This document shows positions 10,701-27,779 of a stretch of DNA of 64,000 bases, one piece after another. The first letter of the stretch is position 1. Every line of letters begins with the position of its first letter. The notes under the pieces are model-generated. The model searched no databases and was not told where the DNA came from. It saw only the letters and a program-made list of their open reading frames with translations. The translations under genes were made by a program, and so were the position numbers. Source of the DNA: Azadirachta indica (taxonomy: Eukaryota; Streptophyta; Magnoliopsida; Sapindales; Meliaceae); NCBI GenBank assembly GCA_022749755.1, contig CM040453.1, forward strand, positions 1,696,102-1,760,101, read 5' to 3'.

Positions 10701-13700
10701 TTCCTTTTCTTCTTCTTTTCCCTGCATCTGAGCGGTTAATGTTAATAATATATTAAGAACTCATTGAACAAATTCCCTTTTTCACTGATTTTCTTTTTGT
10801 TTATAGCCAAGATCTTTTGGTTTTGCGGGTACTAAGGACAAGCGTTCTGTCTCCACTCAGAGGGTAAGTGATTCTAGGCATCTCCGTTTCTGCTGCTTTT
10901 ATCTCTCTTTTGTTTGTGTGTATTTTTGAGAGAGATTATGGCTCTGGCATAAGAAATTTCAAATGATCATCATAAATGATATATACATTTTCTTGTATTC
11001 GTGCATGAATTTTGCGGGGTAAGTGATTTCTTTAATATATAAAGTTTTAACTCAAAAGAAGAAAACAAGAAATAAAAAGATAAGAAGTCACCAAGCAAGT
11101 GTGAACTTATAATTTATTTTTACTCAGAATTTGATTAGAGTAGTTCTGCTGTTTCCAGGTAACTGTTTTCAAGCAGCATGCAAGTAGATTAGCTGTTCTT
11201 AATAAAAGGTTGATTGGTATCCAATTGGGTGACTTCTGGTAAGATTGATGACTCCTATCTTGGTTTTCCTGCAAAATTATCATTTTTTTTTCCATGATGC
11301 ACAAGGCTTCGCTGTGTTATTGTCCAGTTATGTCAAGGAAGGACTTCTTCTCGGTCAGCTACTTGGAAATAGATTCACTATCACATTGCGGTAAGAGTTC
11401 TTCCTTGCATATGGATTCCATTTTTATGTTCTCTTCTGCCAAAAAATAATCGTGGCTACCTTCATTATTCAATGGCTCATTTATGCATTATATCCTCAGA
11501 GGAGTTGTTGCAGATTCTGATGATGTCATCAAAGCATCCACAAACTCCTTAGGAAGGAATGGGTTCATCAACTACTTTGGTTTGCAAGTACTTTCTTGCT
11601 CAACTCTCTCTTTCTCTCTATACTACAGCGTTCATCAACTACTTTGGGTTCATTAATTACTGTGTCCATGTTTACTTCCTTTTGCTTATGACTTTGTTCT
11701 TTCTATTCACTAGAGAAATATCAGATGCACAGTGCTTACTGATCTTTTAGCCTGATTTTTGGTCAGAAAACTAATGTGATTGTTGCAATATTGCACTCTA
11801 GTTGAGTTTGGCCAATGATATCTTGTCCCTTTTATTTGAAGGAGAAGGTGCCTTATTTTATGAAAATACGCCTATGTGTGACCTATGACCTTTTTGCTAT
11901 TTAATTTGTTTTTGAGATCCATTGAAGTTATAAAAAATTTATGTAGTCTTTCTAGGAGCTGCTATGTTTTTATGTGTCTGCATGCATGCTAATTTGAATT
12001 GCTTATGGCTTTTTAACCCTTCTTATAAACCATTATAATTTGTCAGCGATTTGGAAGTGGTACTGTGCCAACTCACCTTATTGGAGCCACATTACTCCGA
12101 GGAGAGTGGAAAACTGCTGTTGACATGATTCTTGATCCAAGGGAAGGGGATATCCTTTTATTTTTCTTGAATTCTTCAAGGAGAATCTCTCAAATGCTTA
12201 ACTACTAATTAAGGTGTTTATTCCATGCCACCATCAATACATTATCAGTAGAAAAGCATCAATTGTTTTTCTTGACTTAGATCTTTAAATACAAAGAAAT
12301 GAGGTAAGCAAGGCACGGGAATATTATAAAGAAACTGATGATATTGATGGGACACTAAGGAAATTACCACGTCACTTGGTTGCTGAAAGGGCTATAGTAA
12401 GTTCCAACTGAAGTTGCCTTTGGATAACTTTCTTTCATTGGTTTTCTGGCAATGTTTAATGCTTATCTGTATTTCTTTGAAAAATTAATTTCTTAATCTC
12501 CAACTGTTTTACTTCAGTAAAATAGCCTTTCCCTCTCTTTTGCTACACTGATTGCGGTTTCTTTTCATATTGTCATGTTAGATACCTACTTCCGTGATGA
12601 GGTTAGTCTAATTATTTTTTGTCATTAGTAAAATATTACACTTCTTCCTTTGTAATCTTGTGCAGCTGCAGTGCTTGAAGAAATGTCCTGGAAACTACTC
12701 GCAGGCCCTGAAGTCTATACCTAGGACTTTGAGAATGATGTGAAGTGAAACATCTGTCATATGAGTAAATGGTTTCATTACACCTGTCAATACCTCTTTC
12801 ACTCTCCATACACACATTGCTATACATGAAAAAATGAGATATGGTCTTTATTGATTTAATTAACTTTTACGATGTTGTTGCTGCTGTATCCTTTAGGTAT
12901 GTCCATAGTTACCAAAGCTATTTGTGGAACCATGCAGCAAGTACAAGAGTGCAAAAATATGGTATTGTGCTGATTTTGTTGTACTATATTCTTCTTTCCT
13001 AATACAAACTTATCTGCTCTCATAAAGATCATGGTCAAAGCCTTACTATCTGTGTTTGGAAGTGACAACTGAAGTTTATTCCTTTATTCTTACTGTGTGG
13101 CAGGGACTGAGCAAGTTGTGGTGGGGGACTTAGTGTATTATAAAGGAGATGATACTGGAAAAGAAATGGGATGTGTTAGGTCTGAATGCGAGGATGAGCG
13201 TACTAATGATGCAGATGATTGTAGTCATTTAGATGAGCCTGCAGTAACAGATCTCCCAGAGGGAAAACACAACCTTGTTAAGGTCAGGTTTAAATCACAT
13301 TCCTTGTTTGAAAATTCTACTATTATTAGTGAAGAATTTAGTAGAATTTGTCTCATATTGAGTACTTAGCCAAATAAAAGAAGAAAAACACTGTAGAGTA
13401 ACATTCTTCATTTTGACTAGACCAAGTGATACTTTCTATGGGTATCCATCTTTTGGGTGTAAGATATAACGGAGAAGAAAACAGGATGTACCTTTATAAT
13501 ACATACCTTAATAAATGAGATCAGCATGTTGCCTGGTAAATTAAATTCAGTTGCTTGCTAATTTGTTATCTGTTTTTTTTTTTTTTTTTCCCCACTTATC
13601 AACTGAGGCTAAATCTAAAAGGTATTATGGTGGTGCTTTTTTCATCTGACATGTAAATGTTAAGAGCCAATTTGTTTAGTGTAAGTTGAGAATTTGAAAT

Positions 13701-15857
13701 AGCTTCCTAATCTTTCAGACTGTAACTACAGAAGATATCAATACTGGAAAATATACTATTGATGATGTTGTCCTTCCTACGCCTGGGTAAGGGAACACAA
13801 AATCTTCATATTTTGTTGTAAATGTTTCAATTATAAAATGAACATTTTTTTTTCTTGTCCAACATAATTGCTTTCCTGTTTGGCAGTTCACGTGTGATTT
13901 ATCCGATGAATGATGCTGCTGAAGTTTATCATCATTTGGCGAAGAAGGTATACTACATTTATAGCCGCTGAGATCTTTATGAGGAGAGTTCTATTAAATT
14001 TTCTGTTTCTCCCCTTGTATATTGCATCTTAAGAGTTGTGCAGTTAAACAGCTCTGTGGTGCACAATTCCTGAAAGATCAACTTGTATATCATGTCTGAA
14101 TGATGTTAGGTTTAGAAACAATGATGGGTGGGACCCATGACTTCTGTTACGTTGATGGTCTTACCGAGTGAAAAACAAAAGGTTGATAATTTACAATTTT
14201 GAATAATTTCAAGTTCAAATCTTCTTGGAATTATGAAGTCATTGCCTGTATGCTCGAATGGATTTCTTGACACAAGTACGTGTGGATGCATGTGTGTAAA
14301 TATGTGGATGCATGTGCATATGTACTTAGATTGAGACCCAGGTTTTGTGGCCCAGTGGTAGCAGAAAAATACACCAATATGTAAGCATTGATGACTAGAA
14401 GGAAACATGAAGTGGTCATTATCTTTATCTTGAATTTTCTGCAGCCAGAAAAATGTTGGAGGCTTTGGTGGCTGGTTGGTATGTGTTACATCAATATGCG
14501 TTCTGTAATTTGATACATTTAATTTCTGGGATTAAACAAGGTTAAATGAGTATGTAGAATTCAGAGACAAGCTTAAATCCAATGGATTTCTAAAGTGTTG
14601 TTATTTGCAATGAACAGGATGGCTAAAATAGTATGTGCCAGATATGCTCTGTAACTGATTTTCCTAGTCATTCTTTTCTGGGGCTTAATTATTGTTAATT
14701 TGCATTGAGCAGGATGGGATCAACTTGACAGAGGGTGTACATAATGTGAAGTATGTTGTTGAAATATTTCCCTCAAATTTTTATTAAAACTATGTCTTGT
14801 AATTTTTCTGCATGTACATGCTTATTTTTTCTTCATCTAATTGGAACTATACTTATGTGTATCTGTTAGAGAATTTTCAATAATCAGTATGACTGGAAGC
14901 TATAGGCGGGTATTTCAGAAGCCCATGGCCTTTGAATGGTATGCATGTCTTTTATTCTGTTATTAGTTTTCCTTTTCCTCATCATTTGTCTTTACTTGTC
15001 AGATTTGCTGGTATGAATGTTTTGGATTATACTATAGTACACTTATGTTGTTTTTGTTGTCTCAGGGAATTGCTCACATACACTGACGGTAATAAACCAT
15101 TAGCAGAGACAGATTTGGACAAAATTGCCAAAGCTAAACCTGTGAACATAGTCAAAGAAGAGGAGCCAATCAGTGGAACTGAGAAAAAAGATCCATTTGA
15201 TAGCATGAAACAATCAGAAAGCTTGGGAAAGAATGTAAAGCTTTCAACAGAGAATAATGAAGTAGATTGCAGCAAAGCAGTAAAAGAGTCACAAGTTGGA
15301 TGTGTGTGTGGCACTAATTCTCGGGAAGCTCAGATAGCGCTGAAGTTGGGTTTTACTCTTCCAGCTTCATGTTATGCCACAATGGCCATAAGAGAGCTGC
15401 TGAAAACATCAACATCTGTACGTGATTTCTTTTCTTTTGTCTGCCTTTATGATCTTAATTAACCTTGAACTTGAAGATTTTCCCAACTAGATGCCCATTT
15501 GAATATGTCCCTGTAGGATGAGCAGGGATTAGCCAAGATCTACATGATAACTCCATATACTTGATAGAGAAGTTAGCAGTACAACTTACCTCAGGATTGA
15601 TCCAAACAAGTCCGATTTTCTGGTTATAATGAACTGGTTGTGTAAAAATGAAATCTTCTTTTCAGTGCCAGTTGGAAATTTTTTACCCAAACAAGGCGGG
15701 GAGGCCTGTCGGTGCCAAAAAGCATAATTTTTCCAGCCATGTATTGTGTAACTCTAGATTGTAAACGTTTTCTTAATTTTTGTGTTGCATGTTCTCATGG
15801 AGCCTAACTTTCAGTTTGCTGTCTTTGCAGGTTGCCTTCCACAAAACATTGAACTAG
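7714..15857 (+). CDS. Pseudouridine synthase, TruD/PUS7 family
   Basis: Enzyme that isomerises specific uridines in tRNA and other RNAs to pseudouridine. Twenty exons close in frame to 725 residues: 7714-7892, 8248-8326, 8426-8629, 8958-9172, 10512-10584, 10807-10863, 11159-11238, 11328-11390, 11500-11587, 12047-12149, 12293-12396, 12666-12739, 12897-12961, 13104-13282, 13719-13786, 13887-13947, 14713-14750, 14870-14938, 15066-15417, 15831-15857. Diagnostic blocks are the catalytic motif FAGTKDKRSVSTQ (exon 6, Asp nucleophile), NGFINYFGLQRFGSG (exons 9-10), HLVAERAILQCLKKCPGNY and YVHSYQSYLWNHAASTR. The first 30 or so residues are rich in Arg, Ser and Lys with few acids, so they could be an organelle presequence; a second ATG at 7810 in the same frame gives a shorter form starting MKTLEESDVG. 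The 352-base exon 19 holds a charged plant-type insertion. The intron after exon 4 carries a TRIM element and the intron after exon 10 looks like U12 AT-AC. Confidence 0.95.
9222..9394 (+). repeat. 5' LTR of the TRIM element
   Basis: 173 bases with TG/CA ends, aligned to the 3' LTR along its whole length. It is preceded by the target duplication TGCTC and followed by the primer-binding site. Confidence 0.9.
9760..10115 (+). repeat. Degenerate tandem repeat inside the TRIM element
   Basis: About ten imperfect units of roughly 30-36 bases, each built on the pattern TTCGCCTA, an A/G-rich stretch, GGCAC, then AATCAATA. Units become more diverged toward 10115, where they contract to CGCCTCTTAAAGGCAC-like pieces. 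Units contain short inverted halves (GCCT...AGGC) that could form small hairpins. Confidence 0.8.
10222..10413 (+). repeat. 3' LTR of the TRIM element
   Basis: 192 bases, slightly longer than the 5' LTR because of a small internal duplication around AAGTTCATGAGGATTTTT. It is followed directly by the second TGCTC target copy. Confidence 0.9.
12150..12292 (+). other. Putative U12-dependent AT-AC intron in PUS7
   Basis: The intron starts ATATCCTTTT, the canonical U12 5' splice site, and ends in AC at 12291-12292. A U12-type branch site TTTCTTGAC (12268-12276) lies about 17 bases before the end and differs from TTCCTTGAC at one position. Joining 12149 to 12293 gives PREGERNEVSKAREYYKE, which matches the family; no GT-AG pairing nearby preserves the frame. 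Confidence 0.85.
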
Positions 15858-16796
15858 TGAGTACATCATCTGTTGAGAGGTTTAGTATCCTGGACGGGCT
15901 GCTGTGTTTTATCTCAAAAAAGTTCTAACTGGCGAATTAGGAATTAAGAGGAACAAGCAACTTTCAGTCTTCTTCCAGTAGATGTTTTCTCAGTCATTGA
16001 TTCTATGAACATGTGGGGTACAGTTAGACGTTTAATTACTGAATTCATTACTGTTTGTGTGAAGTTGAGATACAGGTGCCCCAGAAATACCAACAGCCTT
16101 TGCAACAGTGGCTCGTAGATGGAGAAGAGAAGTTGAAAAAGAATAATTCGTCCTCTCTTGTACGATTTTGGATTTGTACTTTGTGTTGCACATTATATCC
16201 AAAACCTACTGATGGATTATAAAGAAGGTTATTATTATTTTTCTCGTTAAAGATAGTACATTTTACTTCAATTTAGAGGTAAGTTAAATGTTCGAAAATT
16301 GTTGTTAGACAATCCTCTGCGTCGTTAGCCTTTCCTTAACAATGTACATTAATCTGTCTTCATTGTCTCTCAACCAATGAAGAGTTCACCTAATTTCCTC
16401 TCGAACATCTTCTATCTTCAACTAATTAAAATGAAATGTATTCAAGTATTTATGCATGCATGCTTTATGTATATATTGCTGAGAACAACAGACGTACACG
16501 GGCATTTGTGATTTTGAAATATCAAATCCTCATTTGTTAATTTTATTATTCGAGAAAATAGTTCATCACTTACTCTCGTTTTCTTTTTGTTAGTTACTCT
16601 TTCAATTCATCCTCTCCACTATGTTTGCGACTGTCCTGAGCTTATCAACCTTTCGGCAACAGTTTGGAGACTGCTTGGACAACACTTATTATAAGTCAGA
16701 TCAGCCATCGGTGATCACTCGCACTCTACCATACAGTCTTTTTACGTCTTCTGTTTTCCATAAAATCCTTTGGGTAGTGCCAAAACCGACACATAA
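15858..16796. other. Convergent intergenic region: 3' flanks of PUS7 and the IQD gene
   Basis: PUS7 (+) stops at 15857 and the IQD gene (-) stops at 16797. The stretch holds the two 3' UTRs and otherwise nothing I can recognise. Confidence 0.65.
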
Positions 16797-18790
16797 CTAG
16801 TACAGGTTCACAGGAGGCTGCAGACAAATGCATCGGGAAATCAGACAACCATACATTTGAGGAAAGCAGTAAGAATGAAGCATATCTCATTGCCTCTTAC
16901 CTCATATGCAATAAGAGAATTGCAATAGTTGGAATGACTGGTGCTTGTGCTGTTGGCATCAGACTCACTGTCCTTGAGTAACCCTTTTGATCGATATAGC
17001 TTCATAAACCAGGGTTCCTGGTTTCCATGAACAGCTTGCTTCAATTGTGGAGAACAACGTTGTGATCCATCATTTGTATGCAAGCCTTGAACAGCGTATT
17101 TCAAGCGTGGAGAAGAGTGTTGTGATCCATCAGTTGAAAGCAAGCCGTGAATACCGTGTTTAATGTGCGGCGAAGAATGTTGTGACTCATTGCTTGAATC
17201 CCATCGCTTGCTTCTGGTTCTCAAGTTGAGTTCAGGTCGCTGTTTTGGTTCGCTCTGTGACCTGGACTTGGCCCTGGAAGATTCTGTATTAGCCATGTAA
17301 TTTGGTATGAATGAAAAGTCGTGAGAAACAGGCTGTGCATAATCTGGCTGCTGGTAACTGAAAGAAGCTCTTCCGGGAATTGTGTTGCTCATTCCATGAA
17401 AATGTTGGGGAGCGTTCTGGGCTGTAGAGAAAGCGATCTCTTCATATTCATGCTCTTCTCTCTTTCCAAATGAAAGCTCTCCCGGAAAACGTTTGGAGAA
17501 CTTACGCCCATGTTCTGCTCTCCCAATTTTTGAACTATTCAAGTTGTTATACTTGCTCTTTGGTAGTGTTGCATAATTATTTATATCCATTACTTCCTGG
17601 CAATCAGAAGGGTTTCCCAAGTTAGCAATTGAAGAAATCAGATGATGACTATTAATTGGTCAACCGATAAAATTTCTTGGAATGATGCCTCGGGTCAAAT
17701 TCCGCTCATATCAGAATCAAGAAGGAATATAGTTTGTATTGAATTACTATTAAAAACTTACTCTATGTGTTCTTCTAAATTGATTTTCGAGAGGGTTAAT
17801 TCTGTATCTTGATGAATGGCTTTTCAGAACAAGCGGTGATTCCTCAGCCATCTGAATTCTCTGAAACCGAGCTCTAACTTGAATTGTCATTAGTGCATGC
17901 ATGCGCCGAAGAGTAGCATTTGTTTGTTTCCGCACCAAGTGACCTCTTACCAGAGCTTGTAATTTGACTAGTCCTCTTAAAGCACACAGTGCTTTTCTTG
18001 CCTATTACAGCATCAATCAATTTACAAGATGAAAAATGAGTGCTTGTTTGTTATCGTTTTCTAAAAGTTTTTTCTTTTTTTTTTTTGGAAAAATAAAAAT
18101 GACATAAACAAGTCTGGTTAGCTGTTCTGGGAAAACGACTCATAGAAAGTGAGGTGTCTTCTTCAGAAAATCGAAAGATTTAGCAAGTAAAAATGGTTAA
18201 AATGTTTTCATCTCTGCCATTTCTCTCTTTAAATAACTTATCAGCTTTCATTTTATTATTATTATTATTATTATTCTGAAAATATGCTGGCAGATGAGTT
18301 TTCAAATTTAGAGACACCAAATATGAAATATTATTTTTATTTTTAATCATAAATTCAGAAAACCATTTGAAAAGTAATATCAATCTTTCCCGAAAGTTCA
18401 GAAAAGTACCAGATAAGAGCGGAAGGCAGCCTGAATTTTGGTGGCAGCAGCATCTGCAACAGATCTGCTTATTCCATATCTTGCAGGTTGTGATGCCAGA
18501 ACAGAATGAGCAGGTGCAGAGATTTTCTTATATATACTCGGATGATTCTCGGAGCTCACTGTTGCAAGTTTTTCAACTGAGTTTGAGTTGATCAAATCAA
18601 GAGATTTGGAACTTCTATGCGCTCTCTTTCTGCTTGATGATCTACCAAAGCTCCACCTCCTCTTGACAGTTGGTGTTAGTGGCAGAAGACCACATGAGAA
18701 TTTCTCAGTTTCTTCAATATTCGCCTTCTTTTCCTTCTCCTCTTTTCTTCCAAGCAAGAAATTTCTAATCCATTTGCTTGCCTTTCCCAT
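16797..18790 (-). CDS. IQ67-domain (IQD) calmodulin-binding protein
   Basis: IQD proteins are plant scaffolds that bind calmodulin and associate with microtubules, membrane or nucleus. Four exons close in frame to 445 residues: 18790-18410, 18001-17762, 17596-16901 and a 21-base last exon 16817-16797. The N-terminus MGKASKWIRNFLLG is typical. The IQ67 region straddles the exon 1/2 junction, with IQ motifs around AATKIQAAFRSYL, GLVKLQALVRGHLVRK and ALMTIQVRARFQR. The conserved intron inside IQ67 is present. Exon 3 carries three tandem copies of a 20-residue Ser/His-rich repeat. Ending the last exon at the acceptor 16818 gives YEPPVNLY, close to the usual IQD C-terminus; reading through the donor at 16900 would instead give a longer, unusual tail, so I prefer the spliced form. 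Confidence 0.9.
17018..17205 (-). repeat. Three-copy 60-base tandem repeat inside the IQD coding exon
   Basis: The translated units begin ESQHSSPHIKHGIHG, DGSQHSSPRLKYAVQG and DGSQRCSPQLKQAVHG, about 20 residues each. The nucleotide copies are recognisably related, so this is a lineage-level expansion within exon 3. Confidence 0.85.
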
Positions 18791-19723
18791 ATGCTATATA
18801 CGTTGCCACACTCCAAAGGGGTTTTGGCAGAGCTCTTTGTTGTATGTAACTTTCTGCATGGGACTTGTGGCTATTTCTCTTATATATATTATAACTTGAT
18901 AATGTTGACTCCTGTATGCATGGTTTATTTTTTTATTCTTTCTAGTTTCTGACTTTTCTGTCTAGTGGATACGTAGTCTTGTGTAAATAATGTAAGGCCT
19001 GCAAAGCTCCTCCTAATTAAGCCACTTGCCACTTAATGAAGACCTCTGACGGTACATTTATCTACCTTGTTGGAGCTTTCCCCACTGCTCAATTACATTT
19101 ATTTCTTCCTTTCATTTCTCTTGAATAAAAAAAGTAAATAAATAACTAAATAAACTTCTTCCTTTTATTTGTTAACATACATAAATCTTTTCTAGAGACG
19201 AAAATATTTAGTGGATTGGCTTTTATTTTCATAGTTATTATAGAACAGAATTATCAGATATCAAATATACCAGGAGTAGACGATCAAGCAAATATCAGTC
19301 TTACCATCGAGTTTTGACTTGTAGAAAGGCAAAGGAAAGACCAGAAGCTGTGGAAATGCACAGAACAAGAAGTTCGCAAAGATACAAGAATATAATACAT
19401 GTCCAGTAACATCATTTAAGCCACAGTTTGTGCAAACTCTATCTATAGACATACAAACGTTACTTATATAACCAACCGTCATCTTGAAAAACTAAGAATT
19501 TGTAATTGTTTCCACGACCTATCATAAAACAGTTTCCTGGTTAACCAAAATCATGAAATCCGAGACATGGGAAATAAGGAAGGGCCATGAAAATCCACTA
19601 CATCCTACAAATTAGTGTTTGCGTAAGTGCCTACTGCCTCAATCATTGACTGGAAAAGAAAAGGATACTCAGCTCTAAAGATTGCTAAAGCTGCAAATAT
19701 GGTACATACAGTGATTCATCAAG
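18791..19723. other. Spacer between the IQD promoter and the NEK 3' end
   Basis: It contains the upstream region of the IQD gene (-) and the 3' UTR of the NEK gene (-). AT-rich, with no gene visible. Confidence 0.6.
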
Positions 19724-24192
<4,469 letters not shown>

Positions 24193-25262
24193 GTAAGAGG
24201 TCCGTTTCAGAACCTTTGCTGCACGTAGGCAAGAAAGTTTCAATGCCATGAGAAATCATAAAATACAGAAAATACTCAAAATGTTCAACAAAAATGCAGA
24301 ACAAAAGAAAATTTCAAGAAGTCAACAAAAAAGGAAGAAGAAGATAGACTATTTGTGAAGTTACTCAAAGAAATGCATATCCTTATAAGCAAACAAATCT
24401 TTTTCAGGAACAAATATATTTCAAAGATTTTAAATAATAAGATAAAGTGAAAAAAAAAAAAAAAAAACCTTAAAAGCCAAGAAAATTAAAATATCATTTT
24501 TCTATTAAGAAAAAAAGCCTAATTTTTTGAAATTAAAGAAAATTATAGTCTCTGTTATACCACATTGCATGAATGAAAAAACCTATGCATAAACCAATCA
24601 CACAAATGAATTACTACTTAATTTTCGGCAAAAAGAAATTTTTTATTATTTTTGCTTCATCTAATCAACGAACCCATTTAGTTGCATTAAGCTCAGTTAA
24701 TTCAAACTTTTTTTAAGCCAAATCTCAAAAAATAAGAATAGAAAAATGCAAACAGAAAATAAAAATATCTACAGTAGAAAAGCAGCTTCAGTTCAGGCCA
24801 CAAATTTTGAGCTTAAAAATCCTAAATTTATATACAAAACACCATAAAAATTATAACAAATAACATTAATGCATAACAAATACCACATTATGAAATTAAA
24901 ATCAGGAAAAACATAATCACATACACCAAATCTCTGAACAAAACCTGATAAACAAAAACAAATGCAGCTGCAAACAGTTGAAGAATAAAAAAGCGAAGAT
25001 TCAAAGCTTGAAGTTTTCCATCAACAGAGAAGCGGAGGAGAGAAAGGAAGAAGAGATTAATGTACCTGAAAGAGAAAGATAGTTTTGATCCAAAGAGATC
25101 ACGTCAAGAAGAGAGGAATGTAAGCAAGGGGTTCGGCATTTGGTTAGAAAATAAGAAACGACACACCGTTTAGGCTGAAACTGAAACAGAGGCAGAGGAA
25201 AGAAGAAGAAGAAGAAGAAGAAGCTACTGCTGCTGCTTCTGCAGCTGTTCTGCCATTGGGGT
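24193..25262 (-). promoter_or_regulatory. NEK 5' leader with an intron and two short upstream ORFs
   Basis: A 5' UTR intron is supported by donor TTTCAG|GTACAT (exon end 25066) and acceptor GTGCAG before 24218, leaving 26 leader bases before the ATG. The upstream leader exon holds two complete short ORFs: 25256-25224 (MAEQLQKQQQ) and 25139-25104 (MPNPLLTFLSS). It also carries a GAA/TTC run at 25198-25222. The transcription start is unknown, so the first uORF may or may not be in the mRNA. Confidence 0.55.
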
Positions 25263-26565
25263 CTGTGTAATTTTTCTTTTTTTAATTTATTTTCTTTTTT
25301 TAGTATTTAGAGTGAGAAAATGACAAATTTAGAGAGAGATTGGACCACAAATTTATGAACACAGTAAGCGAAAAACATTAGCTTTTGGAGTGTAATATTT
25401 TTTTGTTAAAAAAAAAAAAAAAGATACTAAAAATTAGCAGAGCTTGTGATTTATTTATAAAAAAAACTGCGTAAAACGATACAGACTCCTCGGTATGAGA
25501 GAGATGGAGGGCAATTAATTTATTTGAGCTAATAACATTCAAGTCCCTAATTGTTCGTATTTTTCAGGTAATAACATATTTTATCTACTTATATCAATTA
25601 AATCCTTAAAGTAATCTCTACAAAAATGCTCCTATTTTTAGTATTAAGTTACATGCCATCAAAATTCAAATATTATAAATTACTTTATTAGGGTTGGAGA
25701 TGAATATTATAGACCATTTTGATTTACGTTAATACTCTATGTCCTTACTTGAAAGACATATAAAAGTTAGGGATTAAAATGTTATTATCCGTTTCTTTAT
25801 TTGTGTGTTGGGAGGGAGCTGCTTGCATTTTGGTTTAAAGATATGAACAAAGATGAAACTATTGTACGGATCCTAGAGAGAGATTTAAATGCTTTTTTTA
25901 AGCTGAAGTTACAAGACATGGGCTTGATGGCAGAACTCTCACCGCTTGCAACTGGTTGCATTTTCCACAATGCGTGAATTTGTCCCTTCGAAAAAATTTT
26001 AGTTAAATTTTCTTTTCATAGACGACAAATTTTTAATTATTGAATGTACTACAATACTATTTATATTCTAATTATTAGATATGCTACAATAATATTTACA
26101 TTTTTTTAATATTATTAATAAAATTCTCATAAATTACAAGTAAATTATAAATAATAAATAAACTTATAATACTAAAAAAAAATTACAAAGTCATGGAGTG
26201 AGGCAGAATAAATAGATTAATGTTTAATTTATTTTTTTAATATCATGTCGCTCAAGAAGGAAATACTTTGATTTTAGAACAATTATTTATAAGAACATAA
26301 AATCTTTTTATAAAAAAATCATAAATTTTTGAGAGAGAAAATGTAGGTCAAAATAAGAATCACGTAAACAACAGTAAAGCTGCAACATTTTTGCCTTTCC
26401 TTCTTTGACTGAAAAAAGGTAATAACATCCCAATCCTTTATCTTTTATATCTTCACAAACAAACCATACATTGTTTGTCTTTAGCAAAATAAACCCTTAA
26501 TTCCTCCTAAAACTATCACATTACTCCTATTATGTGTAGGCATTCAACTTAACAATAAAGGATAT

Positions 26566-27409
26566 ATTTGGTGCACTATACTGTACTGCAGTAAATAACA
26601 TAAATTAAACTGTATTGATTGCATTGCATTTTATTTTATTGTGTCAAAATTATACACAATACTATATTTGATGTAGTTATAAATCGTTTCAATTATTATA
26701 TAACATATAAAATTTATATTACTTATTTTTGTATTTAAAATTATTTTAAAAGTTAGAAGGAGTCATTCTAATAATATTTATAATTATCGTCCACCGCTAT
26801 TGAACTCTCTTGACTATCGCTAGCCACCTTCAATCTTCATCTATTGGTATTTTTACTAAGACCATTATAATTATCTTCATACAATCTACGCAACTATATA
26901 AATATTATAAATGAGTAAATTATCATTTGTTGAAAAATAATAATTTAAATTTCGATCATTTTTTATTATAGCAACCAAATAATACTAATTATATGTTCAT
27001 ATTTGCTACCATTCTCTTTAATATAGTTCAATCTATATGACAGTCATGGTATATTTCCACTTTTAATTGTTTAAAATCAATTGTATACAATAGTTGAAAT
27101 AACTATTGACAGTGCATGGAGGTTGAGGATCAAACTTTTTGAAAAACCATTAGTTTTATCTGATTTCATTTCGTATGATTTTATTAATTTATGTGATAGT
27201 AAAATAAAAAAAATAATATTTTAATTTTTAACTGAAATTATATAATAGCGAGATGATCTTACCCCTAATGAGTCATTTAAATTTATTTTATTTTATATTA
27301 TTTTTAATTTATATACAATTCTGACTTTTTAATTTTGTTGTCAAATATATGTCTAATTATTTTTACTGTAAACACATGTTTTCGTGCAGGGTAGTGTGGT
27401 GCACCAAAT
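26566..27409. mobile_element. Possible non-autonomous DNA transposon (MITE-like)
   Basis: The left end ATTTGGTGCACTATACTG and the reverse complement of the right end, ATTTGGTGCACCACACTA, form an imperfect terminal inverted repeat of about 24 bases. The 844-base interior is AT-rich without an ORF. I could not find a clear target duplication, so the superfamily is open. Confidence 0.4.
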
Positions 27410-27779
27410 GTGCCCAAAGGGTAATTACATCATTTTAAGAAGAATTAAGGGCCTATTTAATATAAATGAATGAATTATATTTTTATTAGAAAAATATAAA
27501 AATTGAGGGACTAGAATGTTACTATCCCCAAAGACTCTTCAAAGAAGTGTTGGGAAAAGGAAAGATCCGAACAAAACATCTTTAACAAGCAGAAGCAGTA
27601 GAGCATGAACGACTGCAAAAATTGAAAGTGGGAAGGTCAAGTGGTCTTTATCAGTAAATTTGTCAGCTTTTGTGGGCTTTTTTTTTTCTCATTATTATTC
27701 ACTTTTTTTAATATTTTGATTTATTCAATTATTTATTTATCTTAAGAATTTCTTTTTTTTTTTTTTTTAAATTTTCGAT

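Noticed and set aside
16841..16900. Read-through C-terminus of the IQD protein
   Set aside because: A consensus donor follows the Glu codon and a proper acceptor 83 bases on gives the usual IQD-like ending, so the read-through tail is probably intron.
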